Of a DNA stretch of 64,000 bases, positions 1-11,625 are shown piece by piece. The DNA comes from Caenorhabditis elegans. Taxonomy: Eukaryota; Nematoda; Chromadorea; Rhabditida; Rhabditidae. The DNA lies in the NCBI RefSeq assembly GCF_000002985.6, contig NC_003284.9:11098001-11162000 (forward strand). Direction: 5' to 3'. Numbering within the stretch: the first letter of the stretch is position 1; every line of letters begins with the position of its first letter. The notes under the pieces are model-generated. The model saw only the letters and a program-made list of their open reading frames with translations, was not told the origin of the DNA and made no database searches. A program made the translations under genes and the position numbers.

Positions 1-46
1 TACTTTTTTGAAGATTCGGTTCATTCATGCGGATTTACTTACTTAC

Positions 47-175
47 CACAACATTACAATTACTTACCACAACACGGGAAAACTCATCGAACGCGTTATT
101 GAGAGCATCTAAAATTGGATTGACTTGTAATTCGGCTAAACGAAGCACATCAGGGTTTTGAAAAGGCACGTCCAT
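47..175 (-). CDS. First coding exon of a minus-strand gene running off the left edge (partial)
   Basis: On the minus strand a TTTTCAG acceptor (176-181) is followed at once by ATG at 175. This layout is typical of a spliced-leader acceptor or an exon that begins with the start codon. The frame stays open for 36 codons, beginning MDVPFQNPDVLR and ending DEFSRVV, to a GTAAGT donor (exon end 68). A second GTAAGT donor 21 nt further on (exon end 47) also keeps phase 0 and would add seven residues. The peptide looks helical and amphipathic, with no recognised domain. The rest of the gene lies outside the window, so no function can be assigned. Being a real exon is well supported by the acceptor, donor and open frame; that it is the first exon is inferred. 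Confidence 0.6.
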
Positions 176-3100
176 CTGAAAATTATCAAGATAAAACTAT
201 ACGAAACTGAAAAAGTGAATGATTGCTTGAAACGCCTTGAAACTTGAAACTCAAACGAAATATTAAGAAGGAAAAGAGACAATCTTTGAAAAATTATTAA
301 TATATTGAAATAGTAAAACATAGTGAAATAAAATAGTTTTAAAGATGGGCAGAAGGAGAGCAAAAACCGAGAAAAGGAAAGAAGAAATTGCTTCAAGTTA
401 TACGCAAGTTTTATATGAAAACATAATGAGAAGCGTCATCAGACGGAGAAAAATCTTGGCTAATGGGTTTTCGCTGGGCAATATTATTTGGCTGCGCCCC
501 ATTAAAATATATCTCCCAGAGTGACAGTGAGTAATAGAGCAAAATTAACGAAAAAAAAAAACACAAAAGAAGTTTGTTTAATCAACTATAAATTTTTGAA
601 ATTGTTGGAAGATTAATTTTTTTCGAAGTAAAAAAACATTCGGCAAGATTTAGAGGGTGTTGTTTTACTTTAAGAACGTCTCTAAAAAAGCTGTTTAGAG
701 AAAATAGAAAAAATGAAGAGTTTGAATTTTTATCGAAAGTTAGCCAAAATATTCAAATAAAACGATTGCGTGGAAGACTTAACATACATAATAAATGTAA
801 TAGTTTAAGTCGAAAATTTTTTATTAAACTATTCATATACTTTGATGACCATAAAGGCATGGAAGAGTTGGTTTTAAGTAAGAAACGCTGTAATAAAATC
901 ATCTAAGTCATGTTATGAATCGCATTCAACCAACAAAATGTTGCCCAAATGGTTAAGTTTATAAAATGAATTATTTTATTTTATTTTAGTAATTCATCTT
1001 TATAAAAATCATAGTTGCAGACATCTGACGGGGTTCTTTCAGAAATTGACTCAAAGATACGTTTTTATGAACTCCCAATTTTTCATTATTTGAAAATTTA
1101 ACAATTTGCTTCAATCTACCATAAAATCCAAATTAAAGTTCAAAACATCATCCCTCAAATAATGGGAATTTTTTTGATTAACAGGAATTTTGCGGTTTTT
1201 AGTAAAAAATACTTCTGAAATACTTCTGAAACGCACACGTGTTAGTTGAAAGTTGTTTCTGCAATAAGCTATTTTGTTTGGAAACGTATAAATTTTAGGG
1301 GATATTGTTCTGAATTCCTTGGACAAGTCGCATTCAATTTCCTAGAAAGCTTCGTGCTAGCGGCCAAAAATGTATCTAAAGAAATGAAAGTTGGAATAGC
1401 TGAGAGTGGAGGGAAGAATTGGAATTAGAATTTGAATTCAGTGGTATAAAAGTGAGGGAAACAATAAGAAAATACTGATTGATTGAATGGATGAAAATAG
1501 AAATGAAACTGAATCAAGCAAAGTGTTTTGCTAAATTGACACTTGCAAAAGGAAATAAAATATGGAGAAATAAAAAAGACACGTGTGCTCGTGTGCTTTT
1601 GCATTTTCTTCGTTTTCAAGACTGACTGAGTTAATGAAATTGAAACTGAAAATGAGAAAATGGGTGAACTAAGTGAGCTTGAATGTTGTTCTCTTTTATT
1701 GCAGTTCTTTTCCTCTCCGGCCAATAAGTTGCACAAGAGAGAACATGAAAAGGGACACCAGGCGATTCAGGTAATATGAGAAATCTATCCGAAATATTTT
1801 GGATATGGTTGGAGGGATAATGCTTCAGTGCTAGACCAAGTAATTGGCGCACGGCTTTATTACGATAGCTTAGCTTATTCCTCTTTTTTTCGGCGCCCAA
1901 GTGTGAAACATGATGGCGCCCTCCCGTCCAAGGTTCATGTGAATACTCAATGAAAAAGAAGGAAACCGACTGCGGGCGGCGAGAAAAAAGCAAAAACGTG
2001 TGGCTCATTCAAAGACTGAATGGTGGGTCTGAAATATGAATGTGGCCTACTGATTAGTGGCCATTCATTTTATACGTAGAATATTAGTGGGGAGAAATTG
2101 GAATCAAACAAAAAGGATTCAGTTTAGGCTTATGCATGATCTCAAATTTCTAATTTGTAAGTGTTATTTCAATTATTACTTTGTCCATAACCACACATTA
2201 AATGTTAAAAACAAGACTCTCATTCATATGTTATTCCAGACATAGGAAAAGAAAAGTTTCATGAAATAAACATTGCTGTGAAATATTTTCTTGTTCAAAA
2301 GCTCTGGTAAATTGTTATATATCTTTCAACGCTGCTGATTATTTTCAATTACAATATCTTTGATCGTCATCGGTTTTTTGCATACATCGACGTCAAGAAA
2401 ACACAATTTATAATAAACAATTCCAAATCAGGTTTATGAGAGTTCAAGTTGCATCATATTCAATCAAAATTCGAAAAAACGAATCGAAAAAAAATGCGGT
2501 TCAATACCTGAATTCAGTCTCCAGAAACTTTTTTGCAACATTCGAGTAAATTAATTTTCTTTTTAATTTCAGTACGTATTATCTTCTTGTGCATGAATCT
2601 TCAAAATTGAGTGTTTTTGTAAACACACAGTTTTTTAATTGACTGTAGCGTTTACATGTGGTCCAACGAAACATATTTACCATGTTAAAAAATCGAGTGG
2701 AAAAAATTCAAAAAAAAAATCCAAATAACCTAAAAGTTTGCCTACAAAAAATCAAAATTTTAAAAAATTCCGCCTCACTATTTTATGTTAAAAGAATTCA
2801 TTGCGGGTTGTTAAATATACAAAAAAATATTTTAAGAAACTCTGTTAGTGTTTGGCTCATTTTACTCTTTAAACGTTTGTATAAAACTAACTTCCATACA
2901 TCAATTTCCATTTTCTACAATATATTTTTGATAAACGTTTTCTGTCGGCGACCTTAATTGCTAAATCTCTGTTCCTTTCGATTTTACGAGAAAACAACGG
3001 TTTTGCCAATACCAAGGATGACGGCGATAAATAAAAAGTGATAACCTTGTCTATCATTGCAAAATAATTGTAACTAGTCGAAAGAGTATATGATAAAAAC

Positions 3101-4783
3101 CTACACACATGAAAACTACGGCGGCCAGCAAAACGATTCTGAACGATATTCGATTATCCGGTTGTCAGTTCGGTTTGGCAATTTAGAGGTCATTCAATTT
3201 TTGATTAAATCTTTACATTACAGTATTAAATAAGATACAAACAAAATCAAATGCCACTTTTGAACTCAACTAATAGTAAGAATTATTTAAAACTTTAGTA
3301 ATCCATTCTTGGTAATTACTCAAAATGAATTTTTTTGTAAGTTGTAGCAAATTGTAGGACTTTAGCTCGGCAGTGGAAACGCTTCTAATAGCGTAAATTG
3401 GTACTGTTCTCATAGTCTCAAAAAACGTGCGTTTTTGCACATGATACCTGTCTATAAAGGTAATAACAGCCAGATAATATTCAAATATATATTTCCAAAA
3501 GTTATAGTTTATTAGATCAGTAGGTTGTAAACACCTCTCTTGCTATTGATTTACAACTACGAGAAATCTGACAAAGCTAAGTGATTTGGTGAAGTTTGGT
3601 TTGAAAGCAAATTTCATTCTATCGTAAATGCTCACTTTCCTCGGAGACAGAGTACGTTTTCAAACGAGATATATCTATACCTGAAATTTATATTAAAACG
3701 ACTGCAAAAGGGTAATAACAACAATCTGAAACTCAAATATGTATGCCAAAAAAAAAATTTTAAGGTCAGTAGGTTGTAAATACCACTTTTTGTCAAGAAC
3801 ATAGTGTCTCATATGGTTCACAACCATATGTTGTCTCATATGTTTCATGATAATAGACCAGAACATCTAAAAAAATTATTTTCACATTATTCGCATCTAA
3901 TCCCTTCAGGAATCTGTAACTGTTTTAATTTTATATTTATTCAACAACAGAAAATTGAAGGTATTTCCGAAAAAGTCAGGTATACTAACTTAAACATCTA
4001 CAGTAATAATAAATGCAGTTTCACCGACTGTTCACTATACATCAGTCGCATTACACAGTAAATACATTCTCTCTAGCTGATAAAGTTTATTTGGTACGGA
4101 AAAGAGGTGTGGCTTACGTGGGAAAAAGTATGTTACATTTGAGTATGGTGACTTAAAAAGAATAGCTATTATTTTATTTTACATTTTTCAGTTTTGTAAT
4201 GTGTTGTCTTGGTTGATTTTTGGATGTCCCAGCAGTGTTTTCGCGCAACTTATATTTGAATATGAGTAAGGAGCTTTTTTTTAGAGCTCTTAATAGAAAA
4301 CAACACTCTGGAGTTTCCAAACTACTCAAAAGCAACTTTTACGTCATACTAGGTTTTTTAATAAGCACAATTGTAATTAATAAGTTTGTAATTAATAATT
4401 TCCAAAAAAAAATATTTTTCCAGAATGTGAATTTCCAGTAAGTTAAAAAAAATTTCAAGCCAACTCTGTTTAAACGTGACATGATTCGATAACGCATTAT
4501 GACACAAACGCGTTCAGACAGAGCGGCGACGCATCATTGCTCTTTGAAAACACGCAAGCATGTTCAGTGATTTATTAACAACATATAAATATCATTGTTT
4601 ATTGAAGTACATAAATTAGTGAAATAATATTTGATACATATTATATATAGATATAGATGGCAGTTGATAAATGAAGGTTTGTGTTATTCTGTCGTCATGA
4701 GTTCTGAGATTTGTGTTGTGAGGTAGAGAGTGTATCTCTTCAGAGTAACGTCTGCTTTCTGAAATTTACCAACTAATTATATG
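176..4783. other. Intergenic stretch, no supported gene
   Basis: AT-rich sequence with no exon chain that I can support on either strand. It holds a GC-richer patch at about 1840-2010 with several GGCGC words, which may belong to the promoter of the minus-strand gene starting at 175. It also holds a degenerate direct repeat at about 3455-3790. Long ORFs here lack splice structure and show no coding-like composition. Confidence 0.5.
3455..3786. repeat. Degenerate direct repeat, two copies about 250 bp apart
   Basis: Two segments share the same order of words: GGTAATAACA, then a TCAAATAT stretch, then TCAGTAGGTTGTAAA followed by an ACC run. The copies end near 3537 and 3786, and the word TAGGTTGTAA is displaced by 249 nt. 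The sequence between is diverged. This is either an old tandem duplication or two insertions of a dispersed nematode repeat. Confidence 0.5.
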
Positions 4784-7490
4784 CTACGGCACGTTAGAAG
4801 TGATCACCAAGATTTCGTGAAAATCTATTTGCTTAATGGCACGGAGTCGGACTTCCTTTGCATCATAAGCGAGGCTGTTCCATTCGGTCAATTCTTTTTC
4901 CAGTTTATCGGTTAGACGGTTTTTTGTCTCATCGAGCTAAAAAAAAAGGAAAGTAATTTGAAAACACTTAAACGTTCACAACTTGCCGCATATGCCAAGC
5001 TTTTTATCTGTTTGTTGAGTCTGCATTCGGACGTTCCAAAAAGAGTGAGCAATGAGATGTCGTGTTCGAGAAGTTGCACCACACTTGGATTATTAATAGC
5101 ACTGACTACTTCATCGTTCAGTACTGCGATTCCTTCTTTCATTTCGTAATCTTCAGGGCACAGCCTAGTGAGAGTAGTTCTGCGGGGATAACCAGACATG
5201 AAGTTTCCTGAAAAATGGTACCGTAGAAACTTTCAAAAATTCAAAAGTAAGTTTAAATCTAAACAGTAACACAAAAATAGATTGTCTCAGATGTAGGGAA
5301 AGAACGGAATTTTGAAGCAAACTGCTGATAAGGGAACATATAGATTGAGGCCATCCATCGCAACCCCAAAGGGCATAACGGGAGAAGTGGAGGGTGCGCT
5401 GGGCAATGGCAATCAAACTCGCAAAATTTGAAAATGGAACAAGGCAAAAAGAGGGAAATGTAGTTGGATTAGAATTGAAAGTTAAAATGTGTAATAACTG
5501 AGAGAGTGTCATGAGTGCGATAACTGCGGTCAGAAGAGGGCTCTAAATAGAATGAATTGTGATTGTTAACAAGATAGTTGAAGGATAAAGCACGGGATGT
5601 CAATCTGAAATTATGAAATAACAAACGATAGAATAGAGAAAACAAAGAGGCTAAAACTTGGATGACTAATTAAGTCATCCGAAAAATGATGGAGGAGTTT
5701 AGTTTTCACTCGTATTTTTCACCAATTTCTGACTCAAGAGATAATGACAAAGAAGTAAATATAAATCATAAAACACTAGTGATGTAGACTGTCTTTCGTA
5801 ATTGCCAAGAGCAACAAAGTTGTCAGAAAATCAAAGATCTTCATATCAAATAATTGTTTGAAATTCAGGCAATATGCTATTGTGAACAACTTGAAAACAA
5901 AAATAACTTAGTTTTGATAACAGATCTGACTAGTATTTTGGAGTGTGAGAAACAGTTCAAAGCTAAGAGGAAAGGAAACATTTGTCGTCAAATATTTAAA
6001 AATGATAGTCAGAAGTCAAAAAAAGTAACTGATTCATCCGGCGCAATTCGCGTATCGTACATTTCTTTTGGCTTTATATAATTTCCCATTGGACATGAAA
6101 TGAATCATAACTAGAAAAAACATAGTGCGTGATAATTACATAGAAAAATGTGTAAGAATAAGTTTGAATAAGGTTACAAAATTGAAGATTATCAACCCGG
6201 TGTTTAGTCAGAACAATCAGCGTTTCAATGCTCACTGTCTTTTGCGTCGTCCAGCGAGAAGACAAGAATGTCAATTTCATGAGCAACCTGACTGAGATCG
6301 TAGGCGTATTTCTGAAAATAACCGAAATAAATTGAACTGTCCAATTATATTCATATTGTATCACACACCCCCGCATTGCTGTTTCTCGGCAAATGAACAC
6401 ACATTTTGATAATATTCTGGCCTTTGTACGCAAGAGACATTATTTTTTTCAATGAAATTCTATCGTTTTTGTAAGAAGAGTGGGCAAACTGAAATTAATG
6501 CGTTTGTGTGAAATCTCGTGACAATTTTTGAAACATTAGGCTTTGTGTTGTGAGCAACGAACCGTCTGAGAAGCAAAATCGACTGCTTGTAAAAAGATTG
6601 CCTCTGCCACTTTCATCTCTCCGAGACCGGTCTAAAAAATGAAACTTGTATTTTTGCATATGAAATTTGAAGGAGATCCGAGTATTTATTGAGTATGATG
6701 TTCAATTTTTTTTTCTTTGAAGTGAAAAGTAGTGGATCATAAATTCGAGAACGTGCACGATTTCTTTCAACAACTTCGTCCAAATTATTTATAAACGCTT
6801 TATTTTTTCCAAAATTCTAAAGGTTTGAACAGGCAAAAATTCTGCAAGTTTCTATAAAAGTCTAATCTGTCTAAACGTTGACATACACCAAAATCTAGAC
6901 TAAACCATTTTAAAATTTTTAATTGATACATAGATGACAAAAACCTTTTTAGATTTCAAAAATATGATTCATGCAAGTACTAGTTGAGTCAGTTTTACAA
7001 ATTTTAAAATACAATCTATAATAAACGTGGGATGTCAGTATTATGAATATTGCAAATATTGAATTAAGTGAACGCCATTGGTATTCCGTCAATGTATTTA
7101 TTTTGAACTGTGAAATTGTTTTTTTTGTATTTTGATGACTCACACTGGGTTGAGTTTAGTTATAGGGTACATTTTTTGACTTAAAGATACAGTGAAACTG
7201 TATGCAACAAACATTTGGCAGGCTCTCCGTACAACTCTTTGTTTTGTTCTAATTTTTTAAAATTAAACCTAGTATTCATTTCATGTTGTTTGTATTTTTA
7301 TTAAAATATGTCGTTTATTTTCAACCTGCTGATTACATTTCAAAATAATAATTTTGCATCACTAAAAAGTGCAAGTAGTTGATAAGAAATGGTTTCACTA
7401 ATTTGTGTCACTTACCCTCATGTCAAATGTTTCGTCGATGAATTTTTGGAGCACGTTCATTATCAAACTGGAAGTATTAAATTCTGACAT
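4784..7490 (-). CDS. Hypothetical 197-aa protein, five exons, one GC-AG intron
   Basis: Exons on the minus strand are 7490-7416, 6631-6563, 6311-6236, 5207-4987 and 4936-4784 (stop TAG). All junctions are phase-consistent. The ATG lies 15 nt after a TTTCAG acceptor (7506-7508), which suggests trans-splicing of a leader, although an upstream cis exon is possible. The protein starts MSEFNTSSLIMN, is rich in charged and helix-forming residues, has no signal peptide or membrane segment, and ends in a coiled-coil-like stretch (LDETKNRLTDKLEKELTEW) before EILVITSNVP. The last intron (4986-4937) begins GCAAGT instead of GT and ends in a long T tract plus AG. GC-AG is the only 50-nt intron I find that keeps the frame. 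I recognise no family; a cytoplasmic helical protein is the most that can be said. Confidence 0.72.
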
Positions 7491-9453
7491 GTGAATGATG
7501 GATTTCTGAAACTCATAAAATAAATTATGAGAATTTTATGTATTCGGTAAAATCAACTCATGTAAAGAGCACATGCCAGACAAACTGTAATGGTAAATTG
7601 AAGAAAAACGTGCAATAAATCTACTTTTGAATCAAGTAAACTTTTAGACAGGGATGAATGAAACTCATTGAAACAAGATGAAACAATGAACATTCAATAT
7701 TTGAAAACATAAAGCATGAAACTCTTTGAAGTTCAAAATTGTCCTTTTACAATTTTATTGAAAAATGATGCATTTTCATGGAAAAAATATGAAATTTCTC
7801 TGGAACAGACATTTGATTGTTTGTTGTTGATTTTTTTTCAATTCCGTTATTTTATCAGATGAAAAACAAATGAGAACAAGAAACTAAAAAAGCCGGATGT
7901 CCGAAAATGAAAGTGTAATGTATTTAATACTGTTCTGTCTACCGACTGCCACGTCACATGATAGGCTTTTTCTTGATTTGCGTCAAAGGCACCATTTTTA
8001 TCACCAAACTTGATAAATACGAATTTAACAAAAAAAACTAAAATCGGGCTGAGTTTAACAAAAATACGGTGACATTTAAAACAATTGGTTTTTTTGTGAA
8101 TAAAATTTTTTTAATTAGGTTATCTGAATAAATTACACATTTCATTTGTATCGAATTTTTATCACAATAACTATGCAACGTTTCTACCAGTAAAACGTAT
8201 TCTCTTCTGGTTTTAAATTTTTGAGTGAACAATATTTTAACACAATTTAAAAGTAGAAATCCGGCCACATATAGTGTTTGTGTTACAAACTTTAATTTTT
8301 AAGACACATTCAAAGCTTCGATTTGTTTTATGAAAAAAAAGTCGTCATGGAATGAATTTGCAATTTAAAAAATTATTACTATTTTGCCACTTAAACTATA
8401 TGTAATCAATCTACAAGTAATTAAATCAAACTGGTTTTCATCAATTGATTTTGCGCTTTTTTTCAAAAATTTCAGTCGAGCCAGTATAAATTTGATATTT
8501 TATTATTCTATTACAATGTAAAATGGGTTGCAACAGAAACTAAAAATACATGGTTCGCATAAAGAACAGTGTTATAATTAAATGCAATATGTACATATGC
8601 GAAGAAGCTTTGCGGTATAAAAGTATGATATTGTCCCGCTTCCATCAACGATCATAAGCGAAAATCAAAACAAATTTTGTAATGGTTTTAATTTCCGAAC
8701 ATTGGTTTTCTGATGAATTCGATATATTAATCATGATTGTTTTTAATCTGAAAATTGATTTTTAAACGTTGAGTAATAAAAAAACAAAATTGTTAGTTTT
8801 CTGAAAGGTTCCAGTTGGTACCTCGCAATTCCATTTTTAAAAGTTTTAATTTTAACGATTTAAGGAAATGTCATTAATGACATTTTGTTAAGAAAATTAA
8901 GAAAATGTCAGGAAATTATTCCGAAGCGGAAAATTCGTGTCAGTTGTCAAAGTACCTTCTTGTTCATTCTAGTTTAAGAAGTAGTTTTTTAATTTTTTTT
9001 TTCTAATTGTATTTACCAAATTTCTGATAGATGAAATTTCCCTTTTTTTTAAACTTCATAATATATTTAAAAAAATGAATTATTTCCAAATTTTGTTCAT
9101 ATCATTTGTTCATACCGATGATGTTATATGTTATACGATGATGTTCATACCCCACATACGTTCATAATTTCTAAAACCAATTAGTCTTGCAAACATTTTT
9201 ATTGAATTCTCTTTCCTTCGAATTATTTAGAGCCACTTTCATCACAGTCTGCTGATTCATGTGCCATTTTTTGAATCCCTAAAAATAAATGTTGCCACTC
9301 TCATGAGTGCACAAAAAACATGAACAAACTATGTCCACATATTGACATTTCCCTATTATTCGAGATCTTACACTTGAAGTTTTATGGCACGTTGGCTAGT
9401 GCTATTTCAACTCCAACACCTTCTCACTATCTTTTACGGTCACATCTTACAAC
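7491..9453. other. Intergenic region between divergent genes
   Basis: This stretch separates the minus-strand gene at 4784-7490 from the plus-strand four-TM gene at 9454, so it should contain both promoters. It is very AT-rich. One acceptor-like minus-strand segment (9195-9283) has a short open frame, but I could not join it convincingly to a neighbour. Confidence 0.4.
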
Positions 9454-11223
9454 ATGTTGATTCCCTATGCATGTGTGATTTCTTTAATGTTTTTAAGCGT
9501 TATTTTCAGTGCAATCTCTTTATTCACGTACGGTAAGAATAAAACTCCTCCCAAAATTTTTGAAAATTTATTGTCAATAAAAAATTGTGAGGATTTATCA
9601 ACAGCTTTAAAAAAAATTGAGATATAGATATCGAATAACTTAACGTATTTGTATACATGTATTTTCAATGAGAAAATAAATTACGCAATATGCTGAATAT
9701 ACCGCTGCACTTAAAATTCTATATTTTTTTGTGCAATCAACTGCATTTAATTTGCGTAGCCAGACAATTTTTTTCCAGGTTGGGCTACCATCTATCCATT
9801 CGATTACGATTATTTTTACCCAGATGAAGAAATCCTTGTTGGATTAGTGCCATTTGATTCAGTGAGTGATCACAATCTGTATAAAAGATATTTGAACAAA
9901 ATGTTTTTAAGCTTGCCGCCGATTGCGTAATTCGTATGTAGGATATGTCTAAGAATGCTTGATTCCTACAATCTTAACTCGCGACGGCATAATTGCGTTT
10001 CGCTTGCAAAAAAAAGAGGGACATCAGAAATATCTTATTGAGGAAGTAATATTCTAGCAAGTTTTGAAATTGAGGAAAAAACCTGCTACCGAATTTATGT
10101 GATTCAGAATTGTGATTTCTTCTGTGATCAGAACATACAATACATAACTGTAGAGGAAATAATTTGTATCTGGGATATTGCAGAAAATAAATCTGAACTG
10201 AATATGTAGACAAGGTTTTATTAATGACAACACATAACACATAACTTACACAACCGTCCAAACTTGTTTGCCAGCATTAATTTGAGAATTCTTTAAAGCT
10301 AGGAATTTTTTCAAATGAATTCAAACTGACAACAAGCTGCCTAGAATGTTGAGTAACATGGATAAGTGCTTTTTTGAACTTTAAAAATTAGTATGGCACG
10401 AGGTAGAGGGCGTTATCTTTCATGTGTTTCAAGTAATCATCCTACATGGATTGCTAATAACTCCAAATAGGCGTTTGCGATAAAATAGTTTTCAAAAGCA
10501 TAATCTCAAGAATTTTTGAATTATATCTACTTCAAACATATTTTTTATTTGTATCAAACTTTAGGATTAGATACGGTACTAACAACAAAAAAAACGTGAT
10601 GACTTGATGGATGTTTTGCTAACTGAACTATTTATTAAAAAATATTATATGTTTGTAGTATTTAATGAATATTTTCAAAGCATTTCAAACTTCATACTTT
10701 GAAGCCAATGACGCTTGTAAATTACAGTTTGCTCCTGGATGGCTGGTGGCAACAAGTATTTTCATGTATCTCAACTTCGCATGTGTTCTTCTAACTTTTT
10801 TCATTTGCATTATTGGTTTAATGTAGGTTTCTACTTGTAGTTGCAACAACAAAAATTTTCAATTTACTTATTAGCTTATTTTTCTATCACATTTTGTTTC
10901 CAGAATCTTCATGCTTCGAGGTGACTCCAAATATCAAAAATATATGTTTGTATTGATCTGTGGATCTTCACTTCTGACTGCAATATTTGGAGCAGTGGCA
11001 TTTGTGATCTTCGTCGCAAGCAATGACGGAGAACTTGAAATGGATCTTCAGGGAAAAGTCTCGGTTAGATTCGGAAATCGTAGTCCGTAGTTTGATTAAA
11101 TTAAATTTAAAGATTGGATATTCCCCTTTCCTGGATCTAATCGGTTTTGTGATCGCGATAATTGGAACTGGTGTTTCTGCGTTTTTTACCATTGCACTAC
11201 TCAATCCGAACAACGAGATCTAA
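9454..11223 (+). CDS. Four-transmembrane protein (tetraspan, claudin/Clc-like), 175 aa
   Basis: Five exons: 9454-9532, 9779-9861, 10728-10822, 10904-11063 and 11113-11223, all in phase, ending ATC TAA. Hydrophobic segments lie at about residues 5-26, 58-85, 95-118 and 137-165, giving four membrane spans. The first loop is short and rich in Tyr/Asp (YPFDYDYFYPDEE), and the second is a small acidic loop (SNDGELEMDLQGK). Spacing and size resemble nematode claudin-like and Clc-like tetraspans. However, the first loop has no cysteine pair and no clear W-GLW-C-C signature, so a classical claudin role is doubtful. The last intron (11064-11112) is 49 nt; its retention would hit a stop and remove the fourth membrane span. 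The gene ends about 400 nt upstream of grd-1 on the same strand. The fold is fairly sure; the function is unknown. Confidence 0.75.
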
Positions 11224-11625
11224 CAAATTTGATCATCCTTTTAAAATTCATTACGCATTCGATTTCCTTACGTTTTTTTTTATCAAACACACTCCATGTG
11301 AAATACAAAGATTCAATGATAAGAAAAACATTTTATTTGATTCCTTCCTTTTCTATTTCGTCAATTTGGATCCTGATCCTAAGGCACTTCTTGTCAATGG
11401 TGATTAAGCCCCGCCTGCGTACTTTCTCTCTTTTTCTCTGTGTTGAATGGTAAGGATAGTGAAGGGAGAGATTGAAGAAGACAAGAAGGATAAAGATTGA
11501 CATAGAGCGACATCAAATTGAAGCTGCATCCCGAATACCCCATTTCTTTCCGCTCCACAAACTCTGGTCAGATTCTCCGTTTATGAACACCGCTATTCTC
11601 TAATTTTCTCTTTAGTTCAATACAC

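Noticed and set aside
1631-2008. 125-codon minus-strand ORF in the left intergenic region
   Set aside because: No domain, no splice partner, and frequent low-complexity ends; the GC-richer part looks more like regulatory sequence.
9195-9283. Minus-strand acceptor-bounded open segment upstream of the 197-aa gene
   Set aside because: The only in-phase donor (AAA|GTGGCT) is weak, the intron to 7505 would be about 1.7 kb, and the gene already has a good leader-type acceptor before its ATG.
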